The notes under the pieces are model-generated. The model saw only the letters and a list, made by a program, of their open reading frames with translations. It was not told the origin of the DNA and ran no database searches. From CAVYXK01 sp963708245 (lineage in GTDB: Bacteria > Pseudomonadota > Alphaproteobacteria > Acetobacterales > Acetobacteraceae): a stretch of 64,000 bases of DNA. The stretch covers positions 5,642,001 to 5,706,000 of the forward strand of contig OY970201.1 of assembly GCA_963708245.1 (NCBI GenBank). Reading direction: 5' to 3'. Numbering within the stretch: position 1 is the stretch's first letter; every line of letters starts with the position of its first letter. The position numbers were made by a program, and so were the translations under genes. Of this stretch, positions 18,258 through 26,889 are shown piece by piece.

Positions 18258-18591
18258 TGATCGCGTTCCTCCGCCCGTTGGCACACTAGCCATGCGCGAG
18301 CCTCTTCGGCAAGGCAGGAAGGAGGATTCACCGCAGAGGCGCAGAGAACGCAGAGTGTTTGCGTTCAAGCACGGTCACGCGATTCCGCCATGACTTCATT
18401 AGAATCAATGGCAACAAGCATTCAGTGGAGGCCCCGCGTAGTAGTCAGCGACAACCCTCTGCGCACAACTCGCTCTGGTTTCCGTGACCGGATAAGCCGC
18501 CGGCGCGCTACCAGATGAAAGCTGTACTGCGGCTGGACAGCCGGCCGGAGGCGGGCCAGCTTGCGCGACCTATCAGGCCAAGGGAACTCCC
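18258..18591. other. Divergent intergenic region
   Basis: About 330 bases between divergent genes, so it should contain promoters for both. I see no clear operator. It carries the string CACCGCAGAGGCGCAGAGAA near 18326, which resembles a low-complexity intergenic repeat seen in many proteobacteria. Confidence 0.4.
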
Positions 18592-19233
18592 ATGCTGTTC
18601 GACTTCGCCACGATCGGTGCAGAGAACGCGTATAAGCTGCTGATCTCCACCGTCGTGCCCCGGCCCATCGCCTGGGTCACCACACAGGATACGGACGGCA
18701 CGCTGAACGCGGCGCCGTTCTCGTTCTTCAACGCGGTGTCGGGCAACCCGCCGGTGGTGGTGATCGGTATCGGCGGACGGGCCCCGGGTGATGTGAAGGA
18801 TACCGGGGGCAATATCCGCCGCACCGGCGAATTCGTGGTCAATCTGGTCAGCGATGCGCTGGCCAAGCAGATGAACATCACCGCAATCGACTTCCCAAAA
18901 TCGGTGAATGAGTTGGCGGAGGCTGGGCTACGCACGGCGCCGTCTGCCAAGGTGAGGCCGCCGCGCATCGCTGACAGTCCGGTCTCACTCGAATGCGAGC
19001 GGCTGGTGATCGTCGAGGTGGGTGTTGATCGCGCAGTGGTGCTGGGAACGGTGCTGGCGATTCATATCGGCGACGAGTTCGTGCTCGACCCGGTGCGCTG
19101 TTATGTGGATACGCCAAAGCTGGGACTTATCGGGCGCATGCACGGGCGCGGCTGGTACGCCCGCACCACCGACCGTTTCGACATGCCGCGGATCGACGTC
19201 GCAGACTGGCCGTTGCGGGGTGGCACAGAGTAG
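18592..19233 (+). CDS. Flavin reductase-like FMN-binding split-barrel protein
   Basis: A 213-aa protein of the DIM6/NTAB flavin reductase family: VVPRPIAWVTTQD, AAPFSFFNAVSGNPPVVVIGIG and FVVNLVSDALA are FMN-binding barrel features. Likely reduces free FMN or acts as an FMN oxidoreductase. It is monocistronic; the IS element at 19252 inserted just past its stop codon, so the coding region is intact. Confidence 0.88.
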   Translation: MLFDFATIGAENAYKLLISTVVPRPIAWVTTQDTDGTLNAAPFSFFNAVSGNPPVVVIGIGGRAPGDVKDTGGNIRRTGEFVVNLVSDALAKQMNITAIDFPKSVNELAEAGLRTAPSAKVRPPRIADSPVSLECERLVIVEVGVDRAVVLGTVLAIHIGDEFVLDPVRCYVDTPKLGLIGRMHGRGWYARTTDRFDMPRIDVADWPLRGGTE

Positions 19234-19235
19234 GG

Positions 19236-19251
19236 CGGGGCGGCAAGTTGC
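19236..19251. repeat. Target-site duplication, left copy
   Basis: CGGGGCGGCAAGTTGC, repeated exactly at 20763-20778 on the other side of the IS element. Confidence 0.85.
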
Positions 19252-20762
19252 TGTCGATAGCTAATTAAGTTGTCCGGTTTACGTAGCACATCAGTTGTCC
19301 GCTTGTTTCCGGTCCGTTCCCAAGAGGCAGGGACAGAACGGCGGCCGTTCTGGCGGCAGGTCAGGCGGGCCGTTGGCTGGTGACGGGCGCGTCTTCTTCA
19401 ACTCATGAAATCAATTTCCTTCTTTTGCTGATGCGCCTGTGGAGTTGTGGGCAACGCTCTTCCGTTGCCCACAAATCCACAGGCGAGCCGGACCCAAGCG
19501 CGATCATGCCGCCGCGTCCAACGCCGCCATCCGCAGCGCCCCCTGCGCGTCATAGCGTCCCAGGCAGCGCGGGCCGTGGAACACCGCGTGGCTCCCGTCG
19601 TGATATTGCCGCACCTTCACCCGTGCCTTCACGAAATGAGCACGCAGCGGCGACGGTGGTATCTGCAGCTTCATCCGTCGCCACGAAACCGTGTTGTCGC
19701 GGTCCACCTGGCGCTCCTCCTGGATACACAGAATTTCCCGCAGATCGACACCAGCAACGGCGACGAAAGCCGATCCCTCCTGCTCCGCCTTCACCGCAAA
19801 CTGCGCGTTGTGCGCCGGCAGGTAGCAATCCCGAATGAACCGGTTGGCCTCCGCAACCGTCGTGATCCCAGCCAGCGCCAGCTCCTTGACCAGGCGATCC
19901 TGTAACGTCTGAAACAGCCGCTCCGAACGACCACGGGCCTGCGGTGAGTAGGCCGCAATGTGCTCCACGCCCAAATGCGCCAGCGCCCGCCCAACCTGTG
20001 TCGGCCGCTTCCGGTCAACCGGGCCGCCAGACTCCGGCGTCACGAAGTAGTGGCTGCCCCGATCCGTATAGAGGCTCAGCGGCAGGCCATGCGCGCCAAA
20101 CACCTCCAGCAGAGCCTGGAACGTCGATTCCGTGCCTTCCTCCGCTACCAAAAACCCCGAGTAGATCACGTTCGTCGCGTCGTCCATCGTCACTATCAGG
20201 TCCAGCGTCTCCCGCCCCGCCAGCCATTCATGGCGCGACCCATCCTGATGAAGCATCATTCCAGGCAACGGCCGTCGCGGCCGCTTGCGCCGGTGTGCGC
20301 CGCGCCGCGCGGCGCGCTCCAGAAGCCCCTTCGATTGCAGGAACGCCTTGGTCCACGTGTAGCCCCAGCGGAAACCGTGGCGGCCCACCAAGTGCTCGTG
20401 AAAGTGCTTCGCCGTGAACCCGCTGTAACGCATACGATACAGCCGCTCGACCTCCTCCTCCCGGTCGACCGGAACCCGCTTCCCAGACGCCCGACCAAGC
20501 CGCCGGTCCAGAAGACCGGCCGCCCCGCACTCTTCGTAGCGCTGTTGCCAACGACGGAATGTCCGCTCGCTGATCCCAAGCAGCTCCGCCGCTTCGCACT
20601 GGTTGAGTTCGCTCGCTTCATACCGCTCCAGCACGCTCCCGAACTTGATCACTCGCACACCCTGAAGGGCTTCCGACCGGCGCATCCGGGCTCCCAAAAG
20701 GAACCATCATCACCGGACAGATCGTGCGCTACCTAAACCGGACATACCGTGTGCTACCGACA
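19252..20762 (-). mobile_element. ISNCY/IS1202-like insertion sequence, 1511 bp
   Basis: Both ends, read inward, begin TGTCGRTAGC and then contain TGTCCGGTTTA followed by GTAGC and a second TGTCCG box, forming imperfect terminal repeats with reiterated inner boxes. One transposase gene fills the element. Direct repeats of 16 bp flank it. Long target duplications of this size are known for one subgroup of IS1202-related elements (from memory). The copy looks complete and could be active. Confidence 0.85.
19504..20685 (-). CDS. ISNCY/IS1202-like transposase
   Basis: DDE transposase of 393 aa from ATG at 20683-20685 (complement); a TTG start would add four residues. N-terminal helix-turn-helix (CEAAELLGISERTFRRW), then a winged-helix-like region, and an integrase core with HQDGSRHEWL, the second acidic motif YTDRGSHYF and the glutamate in RSERLFQTLQDRLVKEL. 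No frameshift is seen. Confidence 0.92.
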   Translation of the reverse strand: MRRSEALQGVRVIKFGSVLERYEASELNQCEAAELLGISERTFRRWQQRYEECGAAGLLDRRLGRASGKRVPVDREEEVERLYRMRYSGFTAKHFHEHLVGRHGFRWGYTWTKAFLQSKGLLERAARRGAHRRKRPRRPLPGMMLHQDGSRHEWLAGRETLDLIVTMDDATNVIYSGFLVAEEGTESTFQALLEVFGAHGLPLSLYTDRGSHYFVTPESGGPVDRKRPTQVGRALAHLGVEHIAAYSPQARGRSERLFQTLQDRLVKELALAGITTVAEANRFIRDCYLPAHNAQFAVKAEQEGSAFVAVAGVDLREILCIQEERQVDRDNTVSWRRMKLQIPPSPLRAHFVKARVKVRQYHDGSHAVFHGPRCLGRYDAQGALRMAALDAAA

Positions 20763-20778
20763 CGGGGCGGCAAGTTGC
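20763..20778. repeat. Target-site duplication, right copy
   Basis: Exact copy of 19236-19251 immediately outside the right end of the IS element. Confidence 0.85.
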
Positions 20779-20988
20779 TTGCCAACCGAAACGGCGTCGT
20801 GTAACATGCGGTACGATGACGGTTACGAACCCCAAGCGCACGTTCACGAAGAAGACCTGCAATGGCGGGGCCTTCCGGGTGCGCGCGGGGTGATCGTACC
20901 GACCTAGCACCCAAAGGCCCGGCCGGTCACGGCGAGGGCCTTCTCCCATTCAGGGCCCGCGCCGCTCCGGTCCAACGGAGATGGTTCC

Positions 20989-22050
20989 ATGCGTCCTGAT
21001 GATTTGTCCTCTGCCTTATCCGAGCGCGGCGCTCGTGCCGCGTTGCCGTCTGTCGCGATCGTCGGTGCGACGGGCGCGGTCGGCGCGGAGCTGTGTGCCT
21101 GCCTGGAGCAGAGAGGGTTCCCGCTCGCATCGCTGCGGCTGCTGGCATCCGCGCGTTCCGCCGGGCGGGAGGTGGCGTTTGCTGGGCGAATGCTGCGGGT
21201 CGAGGCGCTAGACGAGCGCAGTTTCGAGGGGGTGGACTTGGCTTTGTTCTCGGCCGGCGCATCGGTCTCGCGTCGGTACGCGCCGCTGGCGGTCGAGGCA
21301 GGCGCGGTGGTGGTGGACAATTCCTCGGCCTTTCGCATGGACGCGGACGTGCCGCTGGTGGTGCCGGAGGTGAACGCCGCCGAGATCGCCCGGCATCGCG
21401 GGATCATCGCCAATCCGAACTGCGTTGCTATTATCGCGGTCGTAGCGCTGTGGCCGCTGCAGCTGCCGCACGCCATCCGTCGCGTCCAGGCCTGCACGTA
21501 CCAGGCGGCCTCTGGCGCGGGGGCGGCGGCGATGCAGGAGTTGATTGCGTCAACCGCTGCCTATCTGGCGGGCGACAGCTATGCGCCGCGGGTGATGAAG
21601 CATCCGTACGCTTTCAACCTGTTCAGCCATGATGCCGCGGTCAATCCCGAGACGGGATATAACGGCGAGGAAGAGAAGGTCATTGCCGAGAGCCGCAAGA
21701 TCATGGGATTGCCGGAGCTGCTGATCGGCGTGACCTGTATCCGCGTTCCCGTGCTGCGCGCCCATGCCATCGCGTTGACGGTGGAATTCGAGGAGCCGGT
21801 GTCGCCGGAGGAGGTGGGCGGGTTGCTGGCGGCGGCGCCAGGCGTGCGTTTGGCGGACGATCGCGCCGCTAATCATTTTCCGATGCCGAACGAGGCGTCT
21901 GGCCAGGGCGACGTGCTGGTGGGCCGGATCCGGACAGATGTCAGCGATCCCTCCGGGCGGTCGGTCTGTCTTTTTGTGGCGGGTGATCAGCTATTGAAGG
22001 GCGCTGCACTCAACGCTGTGCAGATCGCAGAGCGCCTCTATTCATGCTAA
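20989..22050 (+). CDS. Aspartate-semialdehyde dehydrogenase-like protein
   Basis: NADP-binding GATGAVG motif near residue 27, the catalytic cysteine in ANPNC near residue 144 and TYQAASGAGAAAM and RVPVLRAH motifs place it in the ASADH family; 353 aa. Odd: the segment after the active cysteine is VAII where the family normally has S/T-T-x-Q, and other stretches diverge from typical alphaproteobacterial Asd. It could be the lysine/threonine pathway enzyme or a specialised paralogue. It overlaps the next gene by seven bases. Confidence 0.8.
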   Translation: MRPDDLSSALSERGARAALPSVAIVGATGAVGAELCACLEQRGFPLASLRLLASARSAGREVAFAGRMLRVEALDERSFEGVDLALFSAGASVSRRYAPLAVEAGAVVVDNSSAFRMDADVPLVVPEVNAAEIARHRGIIANPNCVAIIAVVALWPLQLPHAIRRVQACTYQAASGAGAAAMQELIASTAAYLAGDSYAPRVMKHPYAFNLFSHDAAVNPETGYNGEEEKVIAESRKIMGLPELLIGVTCIRVPVLRAHAIALTVEFEEPVSPEEVGGLLAAAPGVRLADDRAANHFPMPNEASGQGDVLVGRIRTDVSDPSGRSVCLFVAGDQLLKGAALNAVQIAERLYSC

Positions 22051-22673
22051 TGAGGGTCGCGATGCTGCGCCGTTCCCCCGATCTCCAGACCTTCCTTACC
22101 GCGGCCGAGGTCGCGATCCGCCATGCGTCCGGTGGCTCCGGACCGGTGACCGCGGTTGCGGAGCGGATCTTTTCGGCCCTGCGGGTGCCGTCCACCGTGG
22201 TCAGCCAGCACGGGCCGAGACGATTGCCGGTCTGTCGCCATCTGGAGACGGCGCTGGATCAGGCGCGCTTGCAACCAGGCACGATCGGCGCTCTGGCGGA
22301 TGCCTTTGCCGCAATCGAGCCGCGGCTCGATTGGAAGACCCGAGCTGGGGCTGAGGCGCAGGGGGAGCAGTTCCTGACCAGCCACGCCAACGCGACGATT
22401 GTTGGTTCGGAGGGGCTCGAGGCACGGCAAGATGTTTGGATCGGCGTGAGCCTTCTGGCGCCGCATACGCGCTATCCCGACCACCGCCATCCGCCCGAGG
22501 AGGTGTATGTGGTGCTTTCAGGGGGCGAGTGGCGCCAGGGAAGCGGTGAATGGCATGAGCCAAGGATCGGTGGCCTTGTGCATAATCCTCGGAATATCGT
22601 GCACGCGATGCGGTCAGGGGAACAGCCGCTGCTTGCGCTTTGGTTCCTTTGGACAAGAGCGTCGCGCGGCTGA
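22044..22673 (+). CDS. DddQ-like cupin (DMSP lyase superfamily)
   Basis: A 209-aa protein with a C-terminal cupin. The metal-binding motif PDHRHPPEEVYVVLSGG (HxHx4E) near residue 152 and the second-motif histidine in NIVHAMRSG match the pattern of DMSP lyases of the DddQ/DddW class, as does the helical N-terminal half. True DMSP cleavage cannot be inferred from this alone, and a terrestrial or freshwater relative may act on another substrate. Translation is coupled to the asd-like gene upstream. Confidence 0.75.
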   Translation: MLMRVAMLRRSPDLQTFLTAAEVAIRHASGGSGPVTAVAERIFSALRVPSTVVSQHGPRRLPVCRHLETALDQARLQPGTIGALADAFAAIEPRLDWKTRAGAEAQGEQFLTSHANATIVGSEGLEARQDVWIGVSLLAPHTRYPDHRHPPEEVYVVLSGGEWRQGSGEWHEPRIGGLVHNPRNIVHAMRSGEQPLLALWFLWTRASRG

Positions 22674-22706
22674 CTTGCAGTGCTTCCATCGTTTCCGGAT
22701 CCAGAC

Positions 22707-23231
22707 ATGCGAATTCGTCCGCTGACGAGAGAGGATTTCGCGACCATCCTCACCTGGTTCCCCGACGAGGCGGCACTGGTGCAATGGGGCGGGTCTGATG
22801 TCCGCTTTCCGCTGGATGCAGCACAACTAGAAGGCCCGCTGGAGGAAAGCACGCGTCAGCCGCCGGTTCGCTTGATCTGGATGGGAGAGCTGGAGACGAG
22901 CGTGATTGCGCACGCCTCGGTTGCCCTCGATTGGCGACACGGCGTCGCACGACTTGGCCGCGTCTGCGTCGCCCCCGCTTACCGAGGGCGGGGAATGGCG
23001 GTTCCGTTCTTGAGCCAGATCAGAGACAGCGTGTTCGGGATGCCGGAGTTCGAGCGGCTGGAGCTGAACGTTTACACACTCAACCATCCTGCGATCCGGA
23101 CGTACAAGAAGCTTGGTTTCGTCGAGGAGGGTGTCCGCCGATCGTCGGTCAGGGTGGGTCAGGCTCGATGGGATACTGCGATATACGGGCTGCTTCGCAG
23201 TGAGTGGCGGAGGTGGGCAGCCGGATCGTAA
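22707..23231 (+). CDS. GNAT family N-acetyltransferase
   Basis: Acetyl-CoA binding motif A is visible as VCVAPAYRGRGMAVPFL, with the following LNVYTLNHPAIRTYKKLGF typical of the RimI-like/aminoglycoside type. About 174 aa from ATG 22707; an in-frame earlier start at 22680 is possible. Substrate unknown. Confidence 0.85.
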   Translation: MRIRPLTREDFATILTWFPDEAALVQWGGSDVRFPLDAAQLEGPLEESTRQPPVRLIWMGELETSVIAHASVALDWRHGVARLGRVCVAPAYRGRGMAVPFLSQIRDSVFGMPEFERLELNVYTLNHPAIRTYKKLGFVEEGVRRSSVRVGQARWDTAIYGLLRSEWRRWAAGS

Positions 23232-23273
23232 AATCTTGCGCTGGCTAATCCGTCGTGGAAAGGGCGGGGTCGT

Positions 23274-23723
23274 TCATTGGGTTGGACGCGGATGAATGTC
23301 GGTCCACGGATCGAGCACCGGCACTCCCGTCCGCCAGAAGTCGCTGGCATTGCGGGTCACGACGCAAAGGTTGTGCAGGATCGCCGTTGCCGCGATGAAT
23401 AGATCGGGTTGAGCGAAAGTATGGCGCATGGCCTTGCCCTTCTCGACGAGGCGGCGCCAGACGAGGAATACATCCTCGTCCACATCGAGCAGCCGATCGG
23501 AGAACCAAGGCCGCAACTCATGATCGAGCCACGCCTCGAGCCGTCGCCGGAACGGGTCGGCCGTGGCCAACTGCTCAATGCCGAACCTGATCTCGGCGAT
23601 CGTGACGCGGCTCAAAAACAGGCTGCGCAATTCTTGGCCGTCCGACCACGCCCTCACCTTCGGATCGCAATGAGGTCGGCGTAACTCCGAGATCACGTTG
23701 GTGTCTAGTAGCCAGCCTCTCAC
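23274..23723 (-). CDS. VapC-type PIN-domain toxin
   Basis: Ribonuclease toxin of 149 aa. PIN acidic residues are seen in LLDTNVISELRRP (residues 5-17), in the middle glutamate AEIRFG and in QPDLFIAATA with TRNASDF at the end. It starts at a GTG that overlaps the antitoxin stop codon by four bases (GTGA), the usual coupling in vapBC operons. The longer open frame to 23966 is antisense to the antitoxin and is not used. Confidence 0.9.
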   Translation of the reverse strand: MRGWLLDTNVISELRRPHCDPKVRAWSDGQELRSLFLSRVTIAEIRFGIEQLATADPFRRRLEAWLDHELRPWFSDRLLDVDEDVFLVWRRLVEKGKAMRHTFAQPDLFIAATAILHNLCVVTRNASDFWRTGVPVLDPWTDIHPRPTQ

Positions 23724-24037
23724 AGTTCGACGTCGCGAACCGGAGAGCGGACGCTTTCGCGCTCGAAGTCCAGGTCGCGCAGCGGCGACTGAGACAGCAG
23801 CGTATGCAGGCTTGGTTGCGCCGCTGTGGGAGCCAGGCGGGCGTATTCCTCGGCGGACAAAACTACGACGGCGTCCTTGCCGTGCAACGTGACACGCTGT
23901 GGGCCGTGCGCCCGAGCGTTTCGCACAAGCTCGCTGAAATGCGCTTTTGCGTCCTGCAACTTCCAAGACGGCAGCGAGCGATGGGCTGTTTTAGGCAATC
24001 TTGTCGCGCGGCGAGAACTCTTCGGGGACTGACTCAA
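23720..24037 (-). CDS. Phd/YefM-type antitoxin (VapB partner)
   Basis: A 105-aa protein with the Phd/YefM dimerisation and DNA-binding segment WKLQDAKAHFSELVRNAR and VVVLSAEEYARL, and a charged C-terminus that would wrap the toxin. No ATG is available in frame; the start is a TTG at 24035-24037 (complement) or another TTG inside. It probably autoregulates the pair. Confidence 0.85.
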   Translation of the reverse strand: MSQSPKSSRRATRLPKTAHRSLPSWKLQDAKAHFSELVRNARAHGPQRVTLHGKDAVVVLSAEEYARLAPTAAQPSLHTLLSQSPLRDLDFERESVRSPVRDVEL

Positions 24038-24147
24038 ACAAAAGCTCCGGCTATCTGACTAGTCAGACCAGATAGCAACCCACGCCCGGCGAAGCAATAT
24101 CCCCGAAATCACGGTCGGACATCTGTAAGCCGACAGTTGATGCAAGC

Positions 24148-24798
24148 TCACGGTGCCCGTCGATCGAGTCCAGCGCGGGGGCCCCCCGGCAGTTTGTGCT
24201 GCAACCGGGTCAGCTCGGCTAGGAAGCGCTCGGCCGCGACCGCGGGCTGCCACGGCTCCCATGGCCGTGTCCCATCCGGTCGCGGGGTCGGATCGCGCTG
24301 CAGCGGCCTGACGGCGATGCCGAGGCTGCCGCGCGTCTCGGCCGCCGACCAGCCGACTACGTGCACCGCCTCGCTGGCGGCGGCCAGCCGGTCGGCGCGC
24401 TTGTGCGCCGCCTGCTCCTCCGGCGTCCAGGCGGGCAGCCCGTAGCGCCGCCAGATCGCCTGCTGCAGGCGCACCGCCAGCGCCGCGAAGCCGTCGCCCA
24501 GGAATGGCTTGATCGGCGAGATCGCGTCGAAGCCGAGCAGGCCCTCGTCGGCATCGTGCAACAATTCGCGCAGCTCGCGCGCCGGGTCGAGCCGCTCGCG
24601 CCCCTGCCGGCGAATCGCCAGCACGAGCAGGCTGTGCTGCGCCACTGAGAGCGGCAGCGGCCAAGCCGAATGCCCGCCCCAGCGGTAGGTCCGGGCGAGG
24701 CCGAGGCCCAGATCCGCGTCTTCCCAGTCGAACGGCGTGGGGTCCAGGAGGTCGAGCCGCTTGCCGGAGGGAAGCAGGACCCAGGCGCGGGGTGACAA
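24148..24798 (-). CDS. HD-domain phosphohydrolase (YfbR-like)
   Basis: A 216-aa protein with metal-binding residues of an HD domain: H in GGHSAWPLPLSVAQHS and the HD pair in LLHDADEGLLGFDAISP. This arrangement is shared with 5'-deoxynucleotidase-like proteins. The C-terminal 60 residues are proline-rich and variable. The start is a TTG at 24796-24798 (complement), since no ATG or GTG is in frame upstream. It is divergent from tRNA-Gln. Confidence 0.8.
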   Translation of the reverse strand: MSPRAWVLLPSGKRLDLLDPTPFDWEDADLGLGLARTYRWGGHSAWPLPLSVAQHSLLVLAIRRQGRERLDPARELRELLHDADEGLLGFDAISPIKPFLGDGFAALAVRLQQAIWRRYGLPAWTPEEQAAHKRADRLAAASEAVHVVGWSAAETRGSLGIAVRPLQRDPTPRPDGTRPWEPWQPAVAAERFLAELTRLQHKLPGGPRAGLDRRAP

Positions 24799-24836
24799 AG
24801 CACGTGCCTCCGTGCGAAAGCTGCGGCCGGCCGGAG

Positions 24837-24910
24837 TGGGGGCTCGTCTAAAGGTAGGACAGCGGACTTTGACTCCGCTAATCGTGGTTCGATTCCACGG
24901 CCCCCAGCCA
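24837..24910 (+). tRNA. tRNA-Gln (anticodon UUG), CCA encoded
   Basis: Folds fully: acceptor TGGGGGC/GCCCCCA, D arm GTCT-AAAGGTA-GGAC, anticodon arm GCGGA-CTTTGAC-TCCGC with TTG at the anticodon, T arm CGTGG-TTCGATT-CCACG, discriminator G and encoded CCA. Its last 17 bases are repeated at 37035-37051. Confidence 0.97.
24894..24910 (+). repeat. Putative attL: 3' end of tRNA-Gln
   Basis: TCCACGGCCCCCAGCCA, ending exactly at the tRNA CCA, recurs exactly at 37035-37051. The arrangement is that of tRNA-targeted integration. Confidence 0.7.
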
Positions 24911-25128
24911 ACGATTTCAAGAGCTTGCAGGACGGGATCGCGAAGCCCCGGCTACCATATCAGCACGCGAGGCAAATTCCGCTGTCTGAGGCATCCGAAA
25001 GCTGGCGCCGTGCGGACCTATCGGCGGCCATCATCCCCCGAGGTTCGACGGGACGGCGAAAGTGATTCGGAGCCCACCTCTGACTTTTTCCCCGTGAGTA
25101 AATGGCCTTTGAAATTATTCCTATTCGA

Positions 25129-25173
25129 GTGTGGCAACCCCTGGGTGTGGCAACCCCTGGGTGTGGCAACCCA
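25129..25173 (+). repeat. Tandem repeat, 16-bp unit, 2.8 copies
   Basis: GTGTGGCAACCCCTGG repeated twice in full and once in part (ending GTGTGGCAACCCA). Near-identical units suggest recent slippage. It lies about 220 bases inside the left end of the putative island. Confidence 0.9.
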
Positions 25174-25186
25174 TTGTCTACCTCCG

Positions 25187-25465
25187 ATGCCCGACCAGCC
25201 ACCCGGAGATCGAGCCGTCATCCTCGCCTGCTCAGTGCGGAGCCTCCGCCAGTGCTGCCTTGACGTGCAGTGCGGTTGCGGAAGATCGGTGCACATCCCG
25301 CTGGTGCTGATGGCCGCGAACCGGCAGCTTGCTGGGCTGACGATGGCCGATGTCGTGGTGTAGCTCGGGTGCGAGAAGCGCGGGCAAAGGCCGGTTAAGG
25401 TGGCGCTCTCGAGGAAGGGGCCGCGAGGGCCTTTGGCACAATTGGTGCTCCGGGGTGGGCGGTAA
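25187..25465 (+). pseudogene. Small cysteine-rich (zinc-ribbon-like) protein with in-frame stop
   Basis: ATG at 25187 begins MPDQPPGDRAVILACSVRSL and continues to VQCGCGRSVHIPLVLMAANR before a TAG at 25361-25363. The same frame goes on for 33 codons (LGCEKRGQRPVKVALSRKGP..) to TAA at 25463, and the second half supplies another cysteine expected of a ribbon. Two further, shorter remnants of this gene follow the KirBac genes on the minus strand. Function unknown. Confidence 0.6.
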
Positions 25466-25525
25466 CACTGGTGGGGGAGGATGAAGATAGATACCAGGCT
25501 CCTGGAGCTACCGTCGGGAAGTCGG

Positions 25526-25621
25526 ATGTGGACGCAGGAGAACCGTGATCGCTACGACCGCAGCCACCTGCGCTATCCCAGCGACTCCGACCAAGCCGAA
25601 CGGCGGGAGCATGACAAATGA
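25526..25621 (+). pseudogene. Remnant of the 5' end of an IS5-family transposase gene
   Basis: MWTQENRDRYDRSHLRYPSD is the characteristic start of a group of IS5-type transposases; after about 20 residues similarity is lost and the frame closes at TGA 25619. The rest of the element is missing. Its stop overlaps the ATG of the methyltransferase gene. Confidence 0.6.
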
Positions 25622-26453
25622 GCGAGAGCCTAGTCCATCGTGTTCTGGGCTCCGCCAACAGGATCCCGGCTCTGCGGCGAATACTGTTTGCCGTGTTCAA
25701 TGCGCGTGGACGGCATCATCCGGCCATGCGTCCGCACCCACTCGATATCTCCTACGGCACAACGACAAATGGAATGTATCCACCGTGGCAAATCCGTTCG
25801 GGAGATGCCGCTGACGCCCACTCCACGATCTATCTTGGCTGCCAGCCGAGTTGCCTGCGCGCCGCCTTGAAGGCGATACCCAGCTTCCAGGACCGCAGTT
25901 TCGTCGATCTCGGTTGCGGCAAGGGCCGAGCGCTTATCGTGGCTTCGGAATTGCCGTTCCAACGTATTGTGGGCGTGGAGCTGTCGCCGGGTCTCGCGGC
26001 AATTGCCCGGAGCAACGCCAAGATCGTGCGCAAGAAACATCCTCAGCGAACCGCGATCGAGATCGTCCAAGGCGACGCAACCGGCATGCCGCTGCCCGAG
26101 GGAAACCTCGTGGTGTTTTCCTACCATTCATTCGGGATTCGAATGGTGAGACGGATGCTCGATCGTATCGAGGAGGCTGTCGCTGGAAGCAATCGCGAGA
26201 TCTTCCTGATATACGAGAATCCCGTGCACGGCGATGTCGTCGACAACAGGAGCGGGTTTAGCCGTTGGTACTGCGGAATGGTGCCATGCGATGCGGATGA
26301 GTTGATGAGTCCGACCGCAGTCCAGACGAAAGCGATACCGTTGTCGTCTGGCGCATCAGCGAAGGCTCGCCAATGCCCGCGCCCCCAGAGGCAACCGCAC
26401 CAATCGTGGTGACCATCGCGGACTGGAAGGTGGAATTGGCGATGCCGCCATAG
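25618..26453 (+). pseudogene. SAM-dependent methyltransferase gene with a frameshift near its 3' end
   Basis: Class I Rossmann methyltransferase: FVDLGCGKGRALIVASE motif I near residue 95, VGVELSPGLA, VQGDATGMPLPEG and VVFSYHSFG follow in order. From ATG 25618 the frame runs to 26305 and then reads low-complexity residues to 26412. Shifting to the neighbouring frame (from base 26307) restores ESDRSPDESDTVVVWRISEG, then IVVTIADWKVELAMPP to a TAG at 26451-26453, which is clearly the original C-terminus. A one-base loss or two-base gain near 26305 explains it. Either a true pseudogene or a sequencing error. Confidence 0.75.
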
Positions 26454-26889
26454 CCGCCGTAGCGGATATGGCGAGATCCGATCAGGTTTGTTTCGTGTAG
26501 CTTAACGTCCGGGTAGGATTTCGACCGACCAAGGCATCCATGGATGCGCAACGATCAGCAGCCCGCAGCGGGGCATCCAGCTTTGGCGCGTCGCCGCGAC
26601 GCGTCCGGCATACCGATGCCCTCGTCTGTCAGAATTCCACCCGGGCAAAAGCCGTGCACGACCCGGTCACGGGCCGGGCACAAGTGGGGCACGCGCTGGG
26701 GCACATCCGCGCTGCGCCGAATTCACCGGCAACGATATCCAGAAGGCTTATCTCGAGTCGTATTCCGACTACGGCCAGAACCTGTTCGATCGCTACGTCG
26801 CCGCCAAGCGCTCGTGCTCGCCGGGATGTGGCGGGGCGCGAGGCCGCTATGAGTGGCGGGCGGCAGGCCTCCCTGGCAATGATCGCTCC
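26454..26889 (+). other. Gap with degenerate coding traces
   Basis: No intact gene. From about 26690 a coherent peptide appears in two frames (AQVGHALGHIRAA, then after a shift EFTGNDIQKAYLESYSDYG and NLFDRYVAAKRS), suggesting a decayed phage- or plasmid-type gene that ran into the next start. Weak evidence. Confidence 0.35.

Noticed and set aside
20816..20893. 25-codon frame just after the IS element
   Set aside because: Too short and without a convincing ribosome site or similarity.
25129..25173. Tandem repeats as a CRISPR array
   Set aside because: Units are contiguous with no spacers and there are no cas genes.
24911..25186. Tyrosine integrase next to tRNA-Gln
   Set aside because: Looked for on both strands because the att repeats predict one; no such gene or fragment is visible.
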